NCBI GenBank assembly: GCA_916610825.1
Contig: OU744454.1
Location: 15,694,336 to 15,758,335, forward strand
Direction of reading: 5' to 3'
DNA length: 64,000 bases
DNA from: Haliclystus octoradiatus
Taxonomy: Eukaryota > Cnidaria > Staurozoa > Stauromedusae > Haliclystidae
Part shown: positions 1-10,800 of the stretch, in pieces
Layout of the letters: each line of letters starts with the position of its first letter
How positions within the stretch are numbered: position 1 is the first letter of the stretch
Translations under genes and position numbers: made by a program
The notes under the pieces: model-generated
What the model was told of the DNA's origin: nothing
What the model saw: only the letters and a program-made list of their open reading frames with translations
Databases searched by the model: none

Positions 1-594
1 GTCATAAATACACACATTTCAAATTAAAAAAAATTGACGATAAGACTATACTAATTAATAATTAAAAACTTTTGAGTGTGAGTTAGCCCTACATGAACCA
101 TGTTTTACACTTTGCGACAGACAGCTTACTGTATGTGACGAGGTTTAAACCGTTTAATAGCCTGAGATTCATTCACATGTTGGCTTCTGATTTTTAATGC
201 CGCTACAAGCCAATATAATAAGCATAGCTTTGTTATTAGCATTATGGGGATTTCTTATGAAGATACCGAATTCAAATAAATCGTCGATTCTGGTGTAGAA
301 TACCTTGAAATTTGATTGGTTCAAGTTTGGAGTTGATCCGATACGAAATGTCAGAGATATCGATAGTTTATCACAATCATTCTGCCGCACATTTATTTCT
401 GTCATCTGTCATTTCTTATTCTATCGACTTCAAACTTGGACCAGTCACATTTTTTTTAGCTATTTTATATTTTAATGATGTAGGCTATCTTAAAGCGGAT
501 ATTGGTTATGTAAAGTTTCAAAGTATTACTAAAAGATTGATTATATTATAGGCCTAATGTTAGAATAGCTTGAAATCTTGAAATGTGTGTTTAC
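1..594. other. ETFB intron 2 / left edge, no exon found
   Basis: This stretch lies downstream of ETFB exon 2 on the minus strand. I looked for the next conserved ETFB exon (the part following the EIAVEE stretch) and found none, so the remaining exons should lie left of the window. The short open frames here resemble no family I know. One copy of the 8-mer TAGGCCTA sits at 549-556. Confidence 0.6.
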
Positions 595-3474
595 CTCTTC
601 AACAGCAATTTCATCAAATGGATTCATACTGTGTTTGACATTATCTGTAACAACACCCAATTTGTCAGGTTTAACACGAATCTAAATAAAAATATATATA
701 TATATTTAAGATGAGGGACATCAGCAGACAAGAACGAAACAAACTTAGCTTCGAAACTCTAACTAATACAATCATGTCACAGTTTGCTGTGTTTGACTGA
801 GGTTTAACGATTGATAGTTTAGGAGCATTACGTTGTCTATTGAAAAGGCTGACTTTCACTGCACTGTTTTGAAATCGTTTTAAGAGTGGAATTTGATTGA
901 AGGGTTTCTATTCAAAAATTAAATTAGTCCAGACAAATGACATTCTACAGAAACTTTAACAGATTGGAAGGAATGCATTGTGCACGGCCAAGATCGTTTT
1001 TCTCATTTTATTGGAAAATGTGCGGCTGAAAGCCAAATTCTGATGGAATTTTGCACAGGTGGCTAAATATTTAAGCAAATTAAAAGTCGATAACATCTCT
1101 AAGTAATCATGAAAATTATGTTATTTTCTTGTAAAATATAAATAAAATTACAAAATACGCGGATGGAATCTGGGAAACTTCAACAGATCCCGCGGCAGTT
1201 ATGCCTTCATTGTCAGGTCATTGCAAAATTATATCTAGCTCATCACAAGATGGAACTGATTTGGTGTACATTGAAGTCAAGGCCCGAATTGCACAGTTTT
1301 CAATATGAGTCATTATTAAAGGTTCATTTGAAATCTTTAGGCAACATTTTCCTATTTTTCACTGAATCTAGTTGAAAACATATGGGGCGTACCCACACAC
1401 TTGTGGCCAGATCAATATCTAAATACATTTTTCCACACAAGAAACTCTGCAGTCAAGGCTGAATTAATGTTTACGAATTCACTATTATTAAACCATAGGC
1501 TACAAAGCTACAGTGACCATCTGGTTTGGGTACCTAGTCCTAGATTGAACAGTTTGTTCTGCGCGTCTGATCTGATATCTTTATTCCTCCATAGGAATTC
1601 AACTACATTCAATAAAATATCAAGTGACTTGAAGTAAACAAATCACAATTTTCCCAATCTGGATAGCCTCTAGATGCATTTTTGTCATGAGCAGGGAATA
1701 TGTATAATTGTTCATCACGCATGCATTGTTCCAAGTTTGGTACTAAACATTCAACATGTTATCCGCCCATCTGTGACTGTGCTGCAATGCAATGTTGATG
1801 AATTTTGGTCTATGGACAAATTCCAGATTGAAAATGTTGCAATTTGCACACTTGAGATTTAAATAAATTTACTTTCTACGTAGGAAAATCCAGCACAATT
1901 GACAAATGAAAATTCAGTCATTCTACCCTACCTGCTACTGTACTGCTAGCCTACCTAGTTTCCTGACTGAATTTTTGTTGTGCACGGTGATTACATTCCG
2001 CACTCATTTTTCTTGAATTGGTACTAAACTAGCCTGCTCGCAGACTCACTGTCAAAATGTAAATTTGGTAAACAGTAGAGTCTGCTAAGTCGAGGTCAAA
2101 AGCTTGCCTTTGCTGAATCAGCACGGGGCGTGGAAAGGTGTAAAAACTATTGTCCTACAAGGGCTGTGATTCGACGCCAAGATTTTCTGGCAACAAATCA
2201 GCGAAGAGCATTTCAAAGAGAGGCTTGGTAGGCTAGGTTGGAATAACTCCCCTTGTCATTTTTCAGAAAACTTCATGCCTTTCGAAATCGTTTGGAATAT
2301 TTGCGATAAACTTCAATGCCAAGAATTGAGAATTAATATCATTTCCAAGACGTGTTGGAACCATTAACTGTCGTAATTGCATCAATTATTTTTAGTTATA
2401 TCTCTGATTAGTCTCAAAAATGTATGATTTGGACAGCGTTTTTATTCAAAGCTATTACAAGCGGAGAGGCGCGACACGAAAACAACATGGCAAGGAAAAT
2501 TAATTCAACAAACAACAAACACTTTAGTTCAGCCGCAGTATTTAATGGCTATAGAAAGGAAGCTATTGTTGAGCCACTGTTTTTCTTCGTCTTCTTATTT
2601 TCATTATGATTACTTATTACTCTATATTTGCTTCGTTCGTTCGACAAAATAAGTCTATCAGGCGCAGGCGGCTAATTCAAATTCGTAGCGGCTCGAGTTT
2701 AATTCCGATGAAGCATGAATTAATGCAGTAGACCATTTGATCATTACTGATGTTAAAGTCGAATTTCAGATTTATTGAAAACTAGATATCTTCCCTAAAA
2801 TTAATTGTGAAATACTTGCTGTAAATGAGTTTCAAGTAAATTAATAATAATATGATTGGAGTCGTTGGTCTTTTTCTGGGCTTGACTTTCATGGCCAAGC
2901 ATTCTTAGCGAAAGCGAGGTAGCCAATTTCCACGCCCCGTGCTGATTCAGCAAAGGCAAGCTTTTGTCCTCGAGTTAGCAGACTCTACTGTTTACCAAAT
3001 TTACATTTTGACAGTGAGTCTGCGAGCAGGCTAGTACTAAACCTTCTTTAAAATACAAAATATACTCCGTGACCGTGAGTCTGCGCAACATTGAACAATG
3101 CAGTCAGGCCTAGTAGTTCTAGTTATAGGATTTTTCAATCAAATAAAAAGGTGAGAGCACTCGATACGTATCATAGTTTTCAAACATCATTTTGTACTTT
3201 GAACTTGCATAACCTAAAGAAAACTGCTCTTGCATGAAGCCATGAACCTAAGGCTAAAAAATATTCTTACACAAGTTCACAGACTAGGCTAACTCATTTG
3301 CATACTTTTTTGGGCATTAACTTCAATGAAATTCGTAAGTTTGGCTTCTAAAAATTCTATAGTTCATATGCAATAGAATAATAAGCCATTGGTGTGATTA
3401 AGACGGCTTACCTTCACGGCATAATCAATAACTCTTTTGCATCCTACCAAAACACGTAACCCTGAAGCTGCCAT
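595..3474 (-). CDS. ETFB: Electron transfer flavoprotein beta subunit, N-terminal part (partial)
   Basis: Two minus-strand coding exons: exon 1 at 3412-3474 (start codon 3472-3474, 21 codons) and exon 2 at 595-681 (29 codons), both ending in phase 0 at GT donors. The 50 residues read as an N-terminal [16 protein letters not shown] beta strand followed by [13 protein letters not shown] and [13 protein letters not shown], the hallmark start of ETFB. The family product is the beta subunit of the mitochondrial matrix electron carrier that passes electrons from acyl-CoA and other dehydrogenases to ETF-QO; it binds AMP, and the alpha subunit binds FAD. The rest of the gene (about 200 residues in the family) is outside the window, so intactness cannot be judged. 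The 2.7 kb intron 1 carries a MULE-type element. A TTAA-flanked transposon begins 130 bp upstream of the start codon, inside the likely promoter. Confidence 0.94.
2030..3033. mobile_element. Non-autonomous MULE-like element, TAGCCTGC termini
   Basis: A 1004 bp element in ETFB intron 1. Its ends are long, nearly perfect inverted repeats of about 108 bp beginning TAGCCTGCTCGCAGAC (left 2030-2140, right about 2926-3033). It is flanked by a perfect 9 bp duplication, GTACTAAAC, at 2021-2029 and 3034-3042. Long terminal repeats with 9 bp target duplications are typical of Mutator-like elements. No transposase reading frame is visible inside. A shorter relative with the same first eight terminal bases is at 25814-26137. 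Confidence 0.85.
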
Positions 3475-3603
3475 TTTGATGTGATTTTCAAAAAATTATA
3501 TTCAGGTCAGCGGATGCTAATGTGTAACGAGTGTCTAGCCTACAAGTAGAACAAGTCTACAGGGCATAGAACTTAATTACGTAGGTTGAATGTTTCGCCT
3601 TAA

Positions 3604-4378
3604 AGGGAGAATACTGACCGGGGAACATTGCGCGCTCAACCAACTCATACGTCATCAATTTAAACAAAGCTTTGAGAAAAGCTGCCGTGCGTGTGAGTTC
3701 CGAGTGAGCTTCGTTTTATTATTCTGGCCGTATGTTGATTTTATGGTAAAGCATTTCAAATGAACAAATTAAAATCACAATTTGGGAGCTATACTACGTA
3801 CTTATTTTATCACGTTCTGGACTTTAATGTATTGTTTACTATGTGATCAACAGTATAAAAAGTATGATGTGCAGAAGCGGTTTTAGTTCGATCAGTTCGA
3901 TTGATATGTTGAACGAAAGTAACAGTAAACAAGAACCTTGTTTAACATTTTTATTTTTGTTATAAAGCCAAATCCTTGTGTTTCTTGACATCTTAGGTCA
4001 TCTTGCGTATCGACTATCGTTCTTTTTCATGTTTTTGATGTAACGATCGGTCCATAAAAGCTTGCCAACTAATAACAAGGCAACTTCAGTAAATATAACC
4101 AAGGATAAATATACCAAAAGCAAATTAATGTGATAATTCAATAAAACTATGCGAATCTGAGTTAAATACATGGAATAAATCGTTGTTCAAAAACATTGAT
4201 TCGTTGATGATTGTCACGAGTTCACGGCTTCGACATTTGTTCCTGTCTCGTGCTTTTGATTATTTCGTTCAAAACAATAGAATTAAGGCGAGGCCGACTC
4301 TGTTTCAAAACGAGTACTTGAATTTGGTATGAAGAATTCAAGTTCCGCGCGCAACGTTCCCCGGTCAGTATTCTCCCT
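3604..4378. mobile_element. TTAA-flanked inverted-repeat element (Kolobok/piggyBac-like MITE)
   Basis: A 775 bp element with terminal inverted repeats starting AGGGAGAATACTGACCGGGG (left 3604 on, right ending at 4378), flanked on both sides by TTAA (3600-3603 and 4379-4382). TTAA duplications are used by piggyBac and Kolobok; AGGG ends fit Kolobok better, but the family assignment is an inference. No coding frame of note lies inside. It separates the ETFB start (3474) from the 3' end of the DUF4773 gene. Confidence 0.8.
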
Positions 4379-4576
4379 TTAAAGGTTCGGAATTAAATTC
4401 ATCGTATGCTAGGTCATCTCACCTATTGTTTTATTTATAATTTGGATCTTATATCTCAATGTCTGATTCAAGGATTGGTCGTACCTATATGCAGTATAGG
4501 CCAGTATACAGAGTAAAAAAATTATCGAACTATTTAAACGCAAAAAAGATAACCAATTATAATGGAATTGAATGTC

Positions 4577-4582
4577 TTTATT
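4577..4582 (-). terminator. Poly(A) signal of the DUF4773 gene
   Basis: AATAAA on the minus strand, 79 bases past the DUF4773 stop codon; the nearest canonical signal downstream of that gene. Confidence 0.55.
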
Positions 4583-4660
4583 AATTGAATACTGATTGCA
4601 ATGAGATGAAATTAAATAAAATGAAACAGCAAAAGAAATAGATTTACAACACCATGTTTA

Positions 4661-6576
4661 TTACAACAGAATTTTATCGTTCTCCGCACTCTTACTAGCC
4701 TTTTGGTCCAACTTATTATCTAGATCAATCAACAAAGATGCAAGACCCAAAGAATGTAAACGAATTTTTGGGTGAAAATAAAAGCAACCAAGGTCAATTG
4801 ATGTTAGTGTAAATCCAGCAAGTTTAGCTTGTAGTTTCATGCATCCACCGTATTTGCTATGCCAGTCAATCTTATACATGTCAATGCACATCGAGGCTAA
4901 CTTTTCCAAATGGGGCACAGCAAAACAAATTGGCGGGGGATTAGCGACTGAAATACAACAAAACGCAGATATTAATTTTTAAATAAAGTGACATTAAATA
5001 CATATATGCATGTTAAAACTGAGACAAAGATGAGGCAAATTAGCCTTTCCGTAGCTCCAAGTTTCATGTGTTTATTTCACGATTATCAGACGGTCTGATG
5101 CCGTCGATACCGTCTGATGATCGTCAAATAAACACGTAAAACTTGGAGTTACAGAAAGGCCTCGTCTTTGTCTCAATTTTATATTATACTCTGCTTTAAC
5201 AAACATTGAGCACTTTCACATACATGTGTTTTACTTTATATTTCATTATTATATATGCATGTTATGTGTCGGCCATCGGGATATTAATAATTAATTTCAT
5301 CAGGCAAGATAGTACCAGAAAACGACGATTATCGTGGTGTGAGATATCGAGGTCCAGGGAAAGGATGATGCTCGATTCCCGATTTATAGGAAAACCGTCA
5401 TTATGAAAATATGGGAGATTCGGAGAGCTTAAGTGTTTGATTAACACATAATCCGATGTTTTATTTTATTATTTGAATGTGACCTACTAGACACTGTTTC
5501 GTTCAGAAGAACCAAGCCATTGAGTTCCATAGAAAGACGAAGGCCCTGAAATTCAAACCGTAAAAATAAAATCTAACGTATTGCTATTACTAATTTGCAT
5601 ACGTAACTTTGAAGTTTACTGAATAAATGATTTCTAGTATCAATATATACCACATGCAAGTCACCAAAAGCCAATATACGGTCCTGCGATTGCAGTTATT
5701 GGGGTAAGACCTAAACTCAAAATCGATTAGCAATATAAATTTCGTTTACATGTATCTTTACGTAACGATCCCAAATATAAGCAGCACTCGTTACACGATT
5801 GACCTGTTAAAATTGCATTTGGACATATAATCCAGAAGATAATTATTCAATTTTATATAGTGAAGACTGCGCGCATTTTTCATCGAACGTCATAAACTGC
5901 AGGGAAAAATCTAGGTGGCAAACTTGTCATTTGATTATCGTGCGTAGGTGGTAATTAATAATAGGTGGGGTGTAGATTCCTAAAGCCACGCCCTTGAGGT
6001 GCGATTCATAAATAGCCCGTACATATTTTGTAAAAATAAACTTACAAGCTTATCGGGAAGGTATGAAACATCGACACAACCTGAAAAAAAACACAGAAAA
6101 AATCAGAAATGAAAATAATTTGCTTTGATTGGTTGTGCATGGGCATTTACATGGGTGTGAGTGAAAAATGAAAGGCACACGCACCAGTTTCGTTCAAGTG
6201 AAGTCTTTCAATGTCCATGTGTTCGCAGCATTGACATGTGTAGCCTTCACATTCGCATCCATTTGAAGAAGGTTCAACAGTCAAATCAGCAGAATTCTCA
6301 GCTTCCAACACTATGATGAATACAACGAACAGTCATTTGTAAACAATTGAGTATCGTCAACGAACAAACACGAAACAGTTTACAATTAGTAGAAATATAT
6401 TTCAATCATTGAAACAAAGCAAATTAATTAGAGTACAGGAAACTTTTTGCATAGATATATGTGTAGCTACAATGATTGAGGTCACTATATTCTGAATAGT
6501 TAACCTTACCTGTGACCGCAAATGCAGTGCATATCATAGCAAGGAATACCAATACTACGTACTTCATGATAGACAT
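4661..6576 (-). CDS. Secreted DUF4773-domain protein
   Basis: Five exons: 6510-6576, 6185-6310, 6046-6080 (a 35 bp mini-exon), 5488-5545 and 4661-4947. They sum to 573 nt and 190 residues with all phases matching. Exon 1 encodes a signal peptide (MKYVVLVFLAMICTAFA, residues 4-20). Exon 2 carries the cysteine-rich start of the domain, GCECEGYTCQCCEH. Exons 3-4 give a GCVDVSYLPD strand and an NGLVLLNETVS segment. Exon 5 opens with ANPPPICFAVP and LASMCIDMYKID and later has DLGCFYF. This order of motifs matches DUF4773, a family of small secreted invertebrate proteins of unknown role. The NET sequons suggest glycosylation. Its start codon faces that of the ANKRD40-like gene 312 bp away. Function is unknown; only secretion and disulfide bonding can be inferred. 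Confidence 0.9.
5015..5180. mobile_element. Small foldback MITE (166 bp)
   Basis: Nearly the whole segment is an imperfect palindrome: AAAACTGAGACAAAGATGAG at the left is mirrored at the right, with the turn near the paired ATCAGACGGT and ACCGTCTGAT around 5085-5120. It lies in intron 4 of the DUF4773 gene. Family not assigned. Confidence 0.7.
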
Positions 6577-6888
6577 ATTCCAGTTTCAAACACAGAAATA
6601 CAGACGTGAAAGGACGACTGTGTATGGAAAAAGAGATCGTTGTATGAAATCAAAACATCTTTTACTGTCATTACCATTGTCAGAGGTGTCAAAATGTGCG
6701 CTTGACATTATTAGCTGCGTACTTCCGTTAGACTATATTTAGCTGTGCGTCGAAATGAGACAAGCCGAAGAAGAGGCACTTACAAAAAGATGTACTTGAA
6801 TTACAAAATTTCAAAATCAATCTTGAAAATTTTTCCAAATTTCAAACTTGAGATAGTTGCTAATTATTAGCAGTATTTTAGGTTTATC
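6577..6888. promoter_or_regulatory. Divergent intergenic region, DUF4773 / ANKRD40-like
   Basis: The 312 bp between two start codons pointing away from each other must hold both 5' UTRs and both core promoters. No clear TATA box or CpG-rich core was seen; the region is AT-rich. Confidence 0.6.
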
Positions 6889-7647
6889 ATGGATGGAAAA
6901 TCTGAGCGAGATGAGAATCTAAGAGAAATGGCATGCGTCGGTCATATGGACGAGGTAATAAAATTGATAAAATCCGGGGCAGATGTAAATTCTCAAAACA
7001 AAGTTAATGGCTGGACATGTCTTCACTGGGCGGCTAAACGATCACATCCAGGAGTTATCCGTGGCTTATTAGAACATGGAGCTAATCCAAATATTGAATC
7101 AATTAAAGGAGATACTGCTTATGAACTATCTAAAAGTATTGATATCATAAAAGAATTCCAATCATGTCAGACTATTGATAATCAGCGATACCTTAAAGCT
7201 ATTTCTCATCTTACTACGAAGAATAACTCTGGAAACACTTTGATTGAATTTATACCAAATTATTTGAAAAATCCAGTATTTCCACATTGGAGTGGGGATG
7301 GCGATGATCCCAATCTGGCAGAGACTGGCTCAGCATCTAAACACATTGTATCAAAATCGATTCAAGCCTCTAGCACAACAAAGCAAGTCAATGTTAACCA
7401 AGAAACAGCAGATGAAGATGACATTATTCTTAAAATTCGTGTCTGCAGTGAAGAAGATTTCATTGAAGTGGATGCTAACCCTAAGAACTGTTCGTTAAAT
7501 GAATTAATTGATATATTTTGCACAGAACTTAATATTAATAATGATAATGTCAAGTACGTGAGAAAATTACCCAACACAAAATTAAGAAATGATAAAGATC
7601 TTAAAAGATTACTAAATTTACAAGAATTAGAACTTGTATTAACATAA
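6889..7647 (+). CDS. ANKRD40: Ankyrin repeat domain-containing protein 40-like
   Basis: A single 252-residue open frame without introns. Residues 1-95 form ankyrin repeats (GADVNSQNKVNGWTCLHWAA, then LLEHGANPNIESIKGDTAYE). A linker holds NYLKNPVFPHWSGD, a block I recall as typical of ANKRD40. The C-terminal 75 residues form a ubiquitin-like fold segment with VRKLPNTKLRNDKDLKRL and LQELELVLT, closely matching the ANKRD40 C-terminus. The human protein is about 370 residues, so the middle linker is shorter here. The family role is poorly defined (protein-protein interaction). It ends tail to tail with the Csm1-like gene, 164 bp between stop codons. The missing introns could mean a retrocopy or simple intron loss. 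Confidence 0.92.
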   Translation: MDGKSERDENLREMACVGHMDEVIKLIKSGADVNSQNKVNGWTCLHWAAKRSHPGVIRGLLEHGANPNIESIKGDTAYELSKSIDIIKEFQSCQTIDNQRYLKAISHLTTKNNSGNTLIEFIPNYLKNPVFPHWSGDGDDPNLAETGSASKHIVSKSIQASSTTKQVNVNQETADEDDIILKIRVCSEEDFIEVDANPKNCSLNELIDIFCTELNINNDNVKYVRKLPNTKLRNDKDLKRLLNLQELELVLT

Positions 7648-7657
7648 TTATTATAAC

Positions 7658-7780
7658 ATGGCTAAAACTACGACTGCCATAACTTAAGTAGCATGTGGGG
7701 CTAAAAATGGACGATTTGTGATGGACATGGCCTCGCAAGCTAAAGTTACGACAACCAACTAACCACGTGGTTTTAGCCAC
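7658..7780. repeat. Possible small foldback repeat between convergent genes
   Basis: ATGGCTAAAACTACG at the left is mirrored by CGTGGTTTTAGCCAC at the right. The pair brackets the 3' intergenic gap of ANKRD40 and the Csm1-like gene. It could be a short MITE or a hairpin near the two poly(A) sites. The middle is not well paired. Confidence 0.4.
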
Positions 7781-7811
7781 TTTGCAATTATTATATAATC
7801 AGATTACTTTT

Positions 7812-10800
7812 CTATTGTGCAATATGCTGCATTATATCAAAACGTTGTGGAAGTTTTTCAAGTATTCTGCTCAACAATTTTGGCGCTTCAGATGGGTTGA
7901 ATGAGATTTCATCTTTCATAAACGACGGAATCATCTCTTCCTTTTCTTGTGAAACAGAATCAGATATTGGTTGATAATAAAACTTAACAGATTCGTAATC
8001 TAACGCGAGACGGAATCGAAGACCTACACGAGTAACAAAATGAAATTACAATTAGAGTTGGATCATTCATGATTTGACGTTTGAAATAAAACGTTATTAT
8101 TATTAGCCGTTACTGTGACTTGAGACCTTGGTCTCACCCATAAAGTACAGACAATCTGCAATTGAATGTTTGATTTTGATGAAAAGATAATTGATTGGTC
8201 AAAGCATGAAGATACAATGAAGCAATCAATTATTCTATTACGTATATATTCTGCCATGCGTCTATTTTTGCAACGTCAGTACAGCACTTATTTTTTTAAA
8301 AATAAAAGTGTGACAGAATATACATATTAAAAAAATATTTCTTACATTTGAAACTTGAAACTTGGACCAATCAATTTTTTAGTAGGTTATAGATGAGAAT
8401 GAATTGATTATTTTATAAGAAACCCGTATTATGCATAAGTTTGATATTAAACTAATTCCATCCATACCATCTAATTTGCTTCCAGATTCAACTTTACATT
8501 CAAAGTAATCGGTATGTCCAATATCAGAACTTGATTCAGGTTGCAACAATGCAGACTTATAATCATAAACAAGTGATATACCACTGATAAGAGCGTAACA
8601 ATCCAGCATTTCCTTTTCAATTTGAGCAATTTCCTTAAAATAAAATAGGATAACATTTTAATTTAATTTCAAATAATTTGTTTGTAGGCTGTCAAGTACT
8701 GTGAGATATAATGTGAGTTATACAGGCGCGAGAGTCAAACTCATTAATAAGAGAGAATAATCTTCAGAATTGAGATAGATAATACAACAGATTGAGTTTG
8801 AGATGTTATTCATGAGAGCACCAAGCAAGGGCTGAGGTGACAACTGTCCTGAAGGAGACCCTGTTACATTCATTACAATGAATGGACGCTAGAGGAAGTT
8901 ATACAATGACTACAACATGATTACGATAGGCCTATTACTTCATTTTCGAGTCATGATTTGGACGGGAATCAATTTTTACATTTCGCTTTCTGTTTCGCAC
9001 AACTAAAGAAAATACACTATGTTATTGGTGGTATAATGCCAACAAATCTATCTGCTATTTAAATTAACACAGGTGACTTAAGACTCAATGAACTGCTAGT
9101 TATAAATAAAACTTTGTACTTACTTTCCATTTCATATCGTCTAATGTCTCATCACATGTCAAAGTTTTGTCTTGGCTTTTGAGGATTGATTTCTTTCGCA
9201 TTCGTTTAGTAGGATTAGGTGTTACTAATTCTTTGATTATCGTATCTGCAAAGAAGTTAGAAGATGATCATTCGTTGTAAGTTGCTATATGCAACCAGTA
9301 GGCCTACATTACATAATCAGAGGTATTGTAGTGGATTGTTTTATGTCTATTGTCTTATCCATAATGTATTTCCTTTGTCAACTGTAAAGCTTCCGTTTGT
9401 AATCACGTATACCTTGTAATGTAAATCACTGTATGTAATTTATCAACCCTCTTCACGTCTGCCCTTCGTGGCGACAACATCTACATTAGCAAAGCTGGTC
9501 CACCTTCATAGAGGCTCTGTTTATCAACGGTCATATTAACCCTTATTCATCCTCTCCTTGTTGGTGGCCAGCTACAACTATTACATCAAATATATATCTA
9601 ATCAACGCTTATGTATGTGTGGTGGTATTAATCAATACTTCGTTCATTCCACCCGCTACAGTATAATATAAAGCGTATAGATTTGTTTCATGAGTTCATG
9701 TAACATACGTATACACAGTAACAACTTATCACATGACTACCTTTAAACGGGTAGGCCTACACTTGAAAGTGATTAGATTAGCAAATGGAATACAATGTTC
9801 ACTTTGACAGAAGAAAATATATATGGTACCTTGACTTTGCGGAACGAAATATGAAAGATTGGTTATTTGCAGGGTGAAAATTATTATACGGACCTAGGCA
9901 AAAATAATTTTAGATTATAAAACCCTCAGGAATCATTGATCAAATATTTAGTACAAGTTTGTATAGCTTATGATGTTATGAACGGTTCACGAATATTGAG
10001 CCATTTAACGACCATGAACTGTTCATAAACTGTTAATAAGCTGTTCATGAACAGCTCATGTAAGTTTGTATAGCTTATGATGTTATGAACGGTTCATGAA
10101 TATTGAGCCATTTAACGACCATGAACTGTTTATAAACTGTTTATAAGCTGTTCATGAACAGCTCATGTAAGTTTGTATAGCTTATGATGTTATGAACGGT
10201 TCACGAATATTGAGCCATTTAACGACCATGAACTGTTCATAAACTGTTTATAAGCTGTTCATGAACAGCTCATGTAAGTTTGTATAGCTTATGATATTAT
10301 GAACGGTTCATGAATATTGAGCCATTTAACGACCATGAACTGTTCATAAACTGTTTATAAGCTGTTCATGAACAGCTCATGTAAGTTTGTATAGCTTATG
10401 ATGTTATGAACGGTTCACGAATATTGAGCCATTTAACGACCATGAACTGTTCATAAACTGTTTATAAGCTGTTCATGAACAGCTCATGTAAGTTTGTATA
10501 GCTTATGATGTTATGAACGGTTCACGAATATTGAGCCATTTAACGACCATGAACTGTTCATAAACTGTTTATAAGCTGTTCATGAACAGCTCATGTAAGT
10601 TTGTATAGCTTATGATGTTATGAACGATTCATGAATATTGAGCCATTTAACGATCATGAACTGTTCATAAACTGTTTATAAAGTTTTCCTGAACAGCTCA
10701 AAGTAAGTTTGTATAGCTTATGATGTTATGAACGATTCATGAATATTGAGCCATTTAACGATCATGAACTGTTCATAAACTGTTTATAAAGTTTTCCTGA

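Noticed and set aside
1163-1862. Three short plus-strand frames in a row
   Set aside because: They are in ETFB intron 1, in different frames, without splice logic or family similarity.
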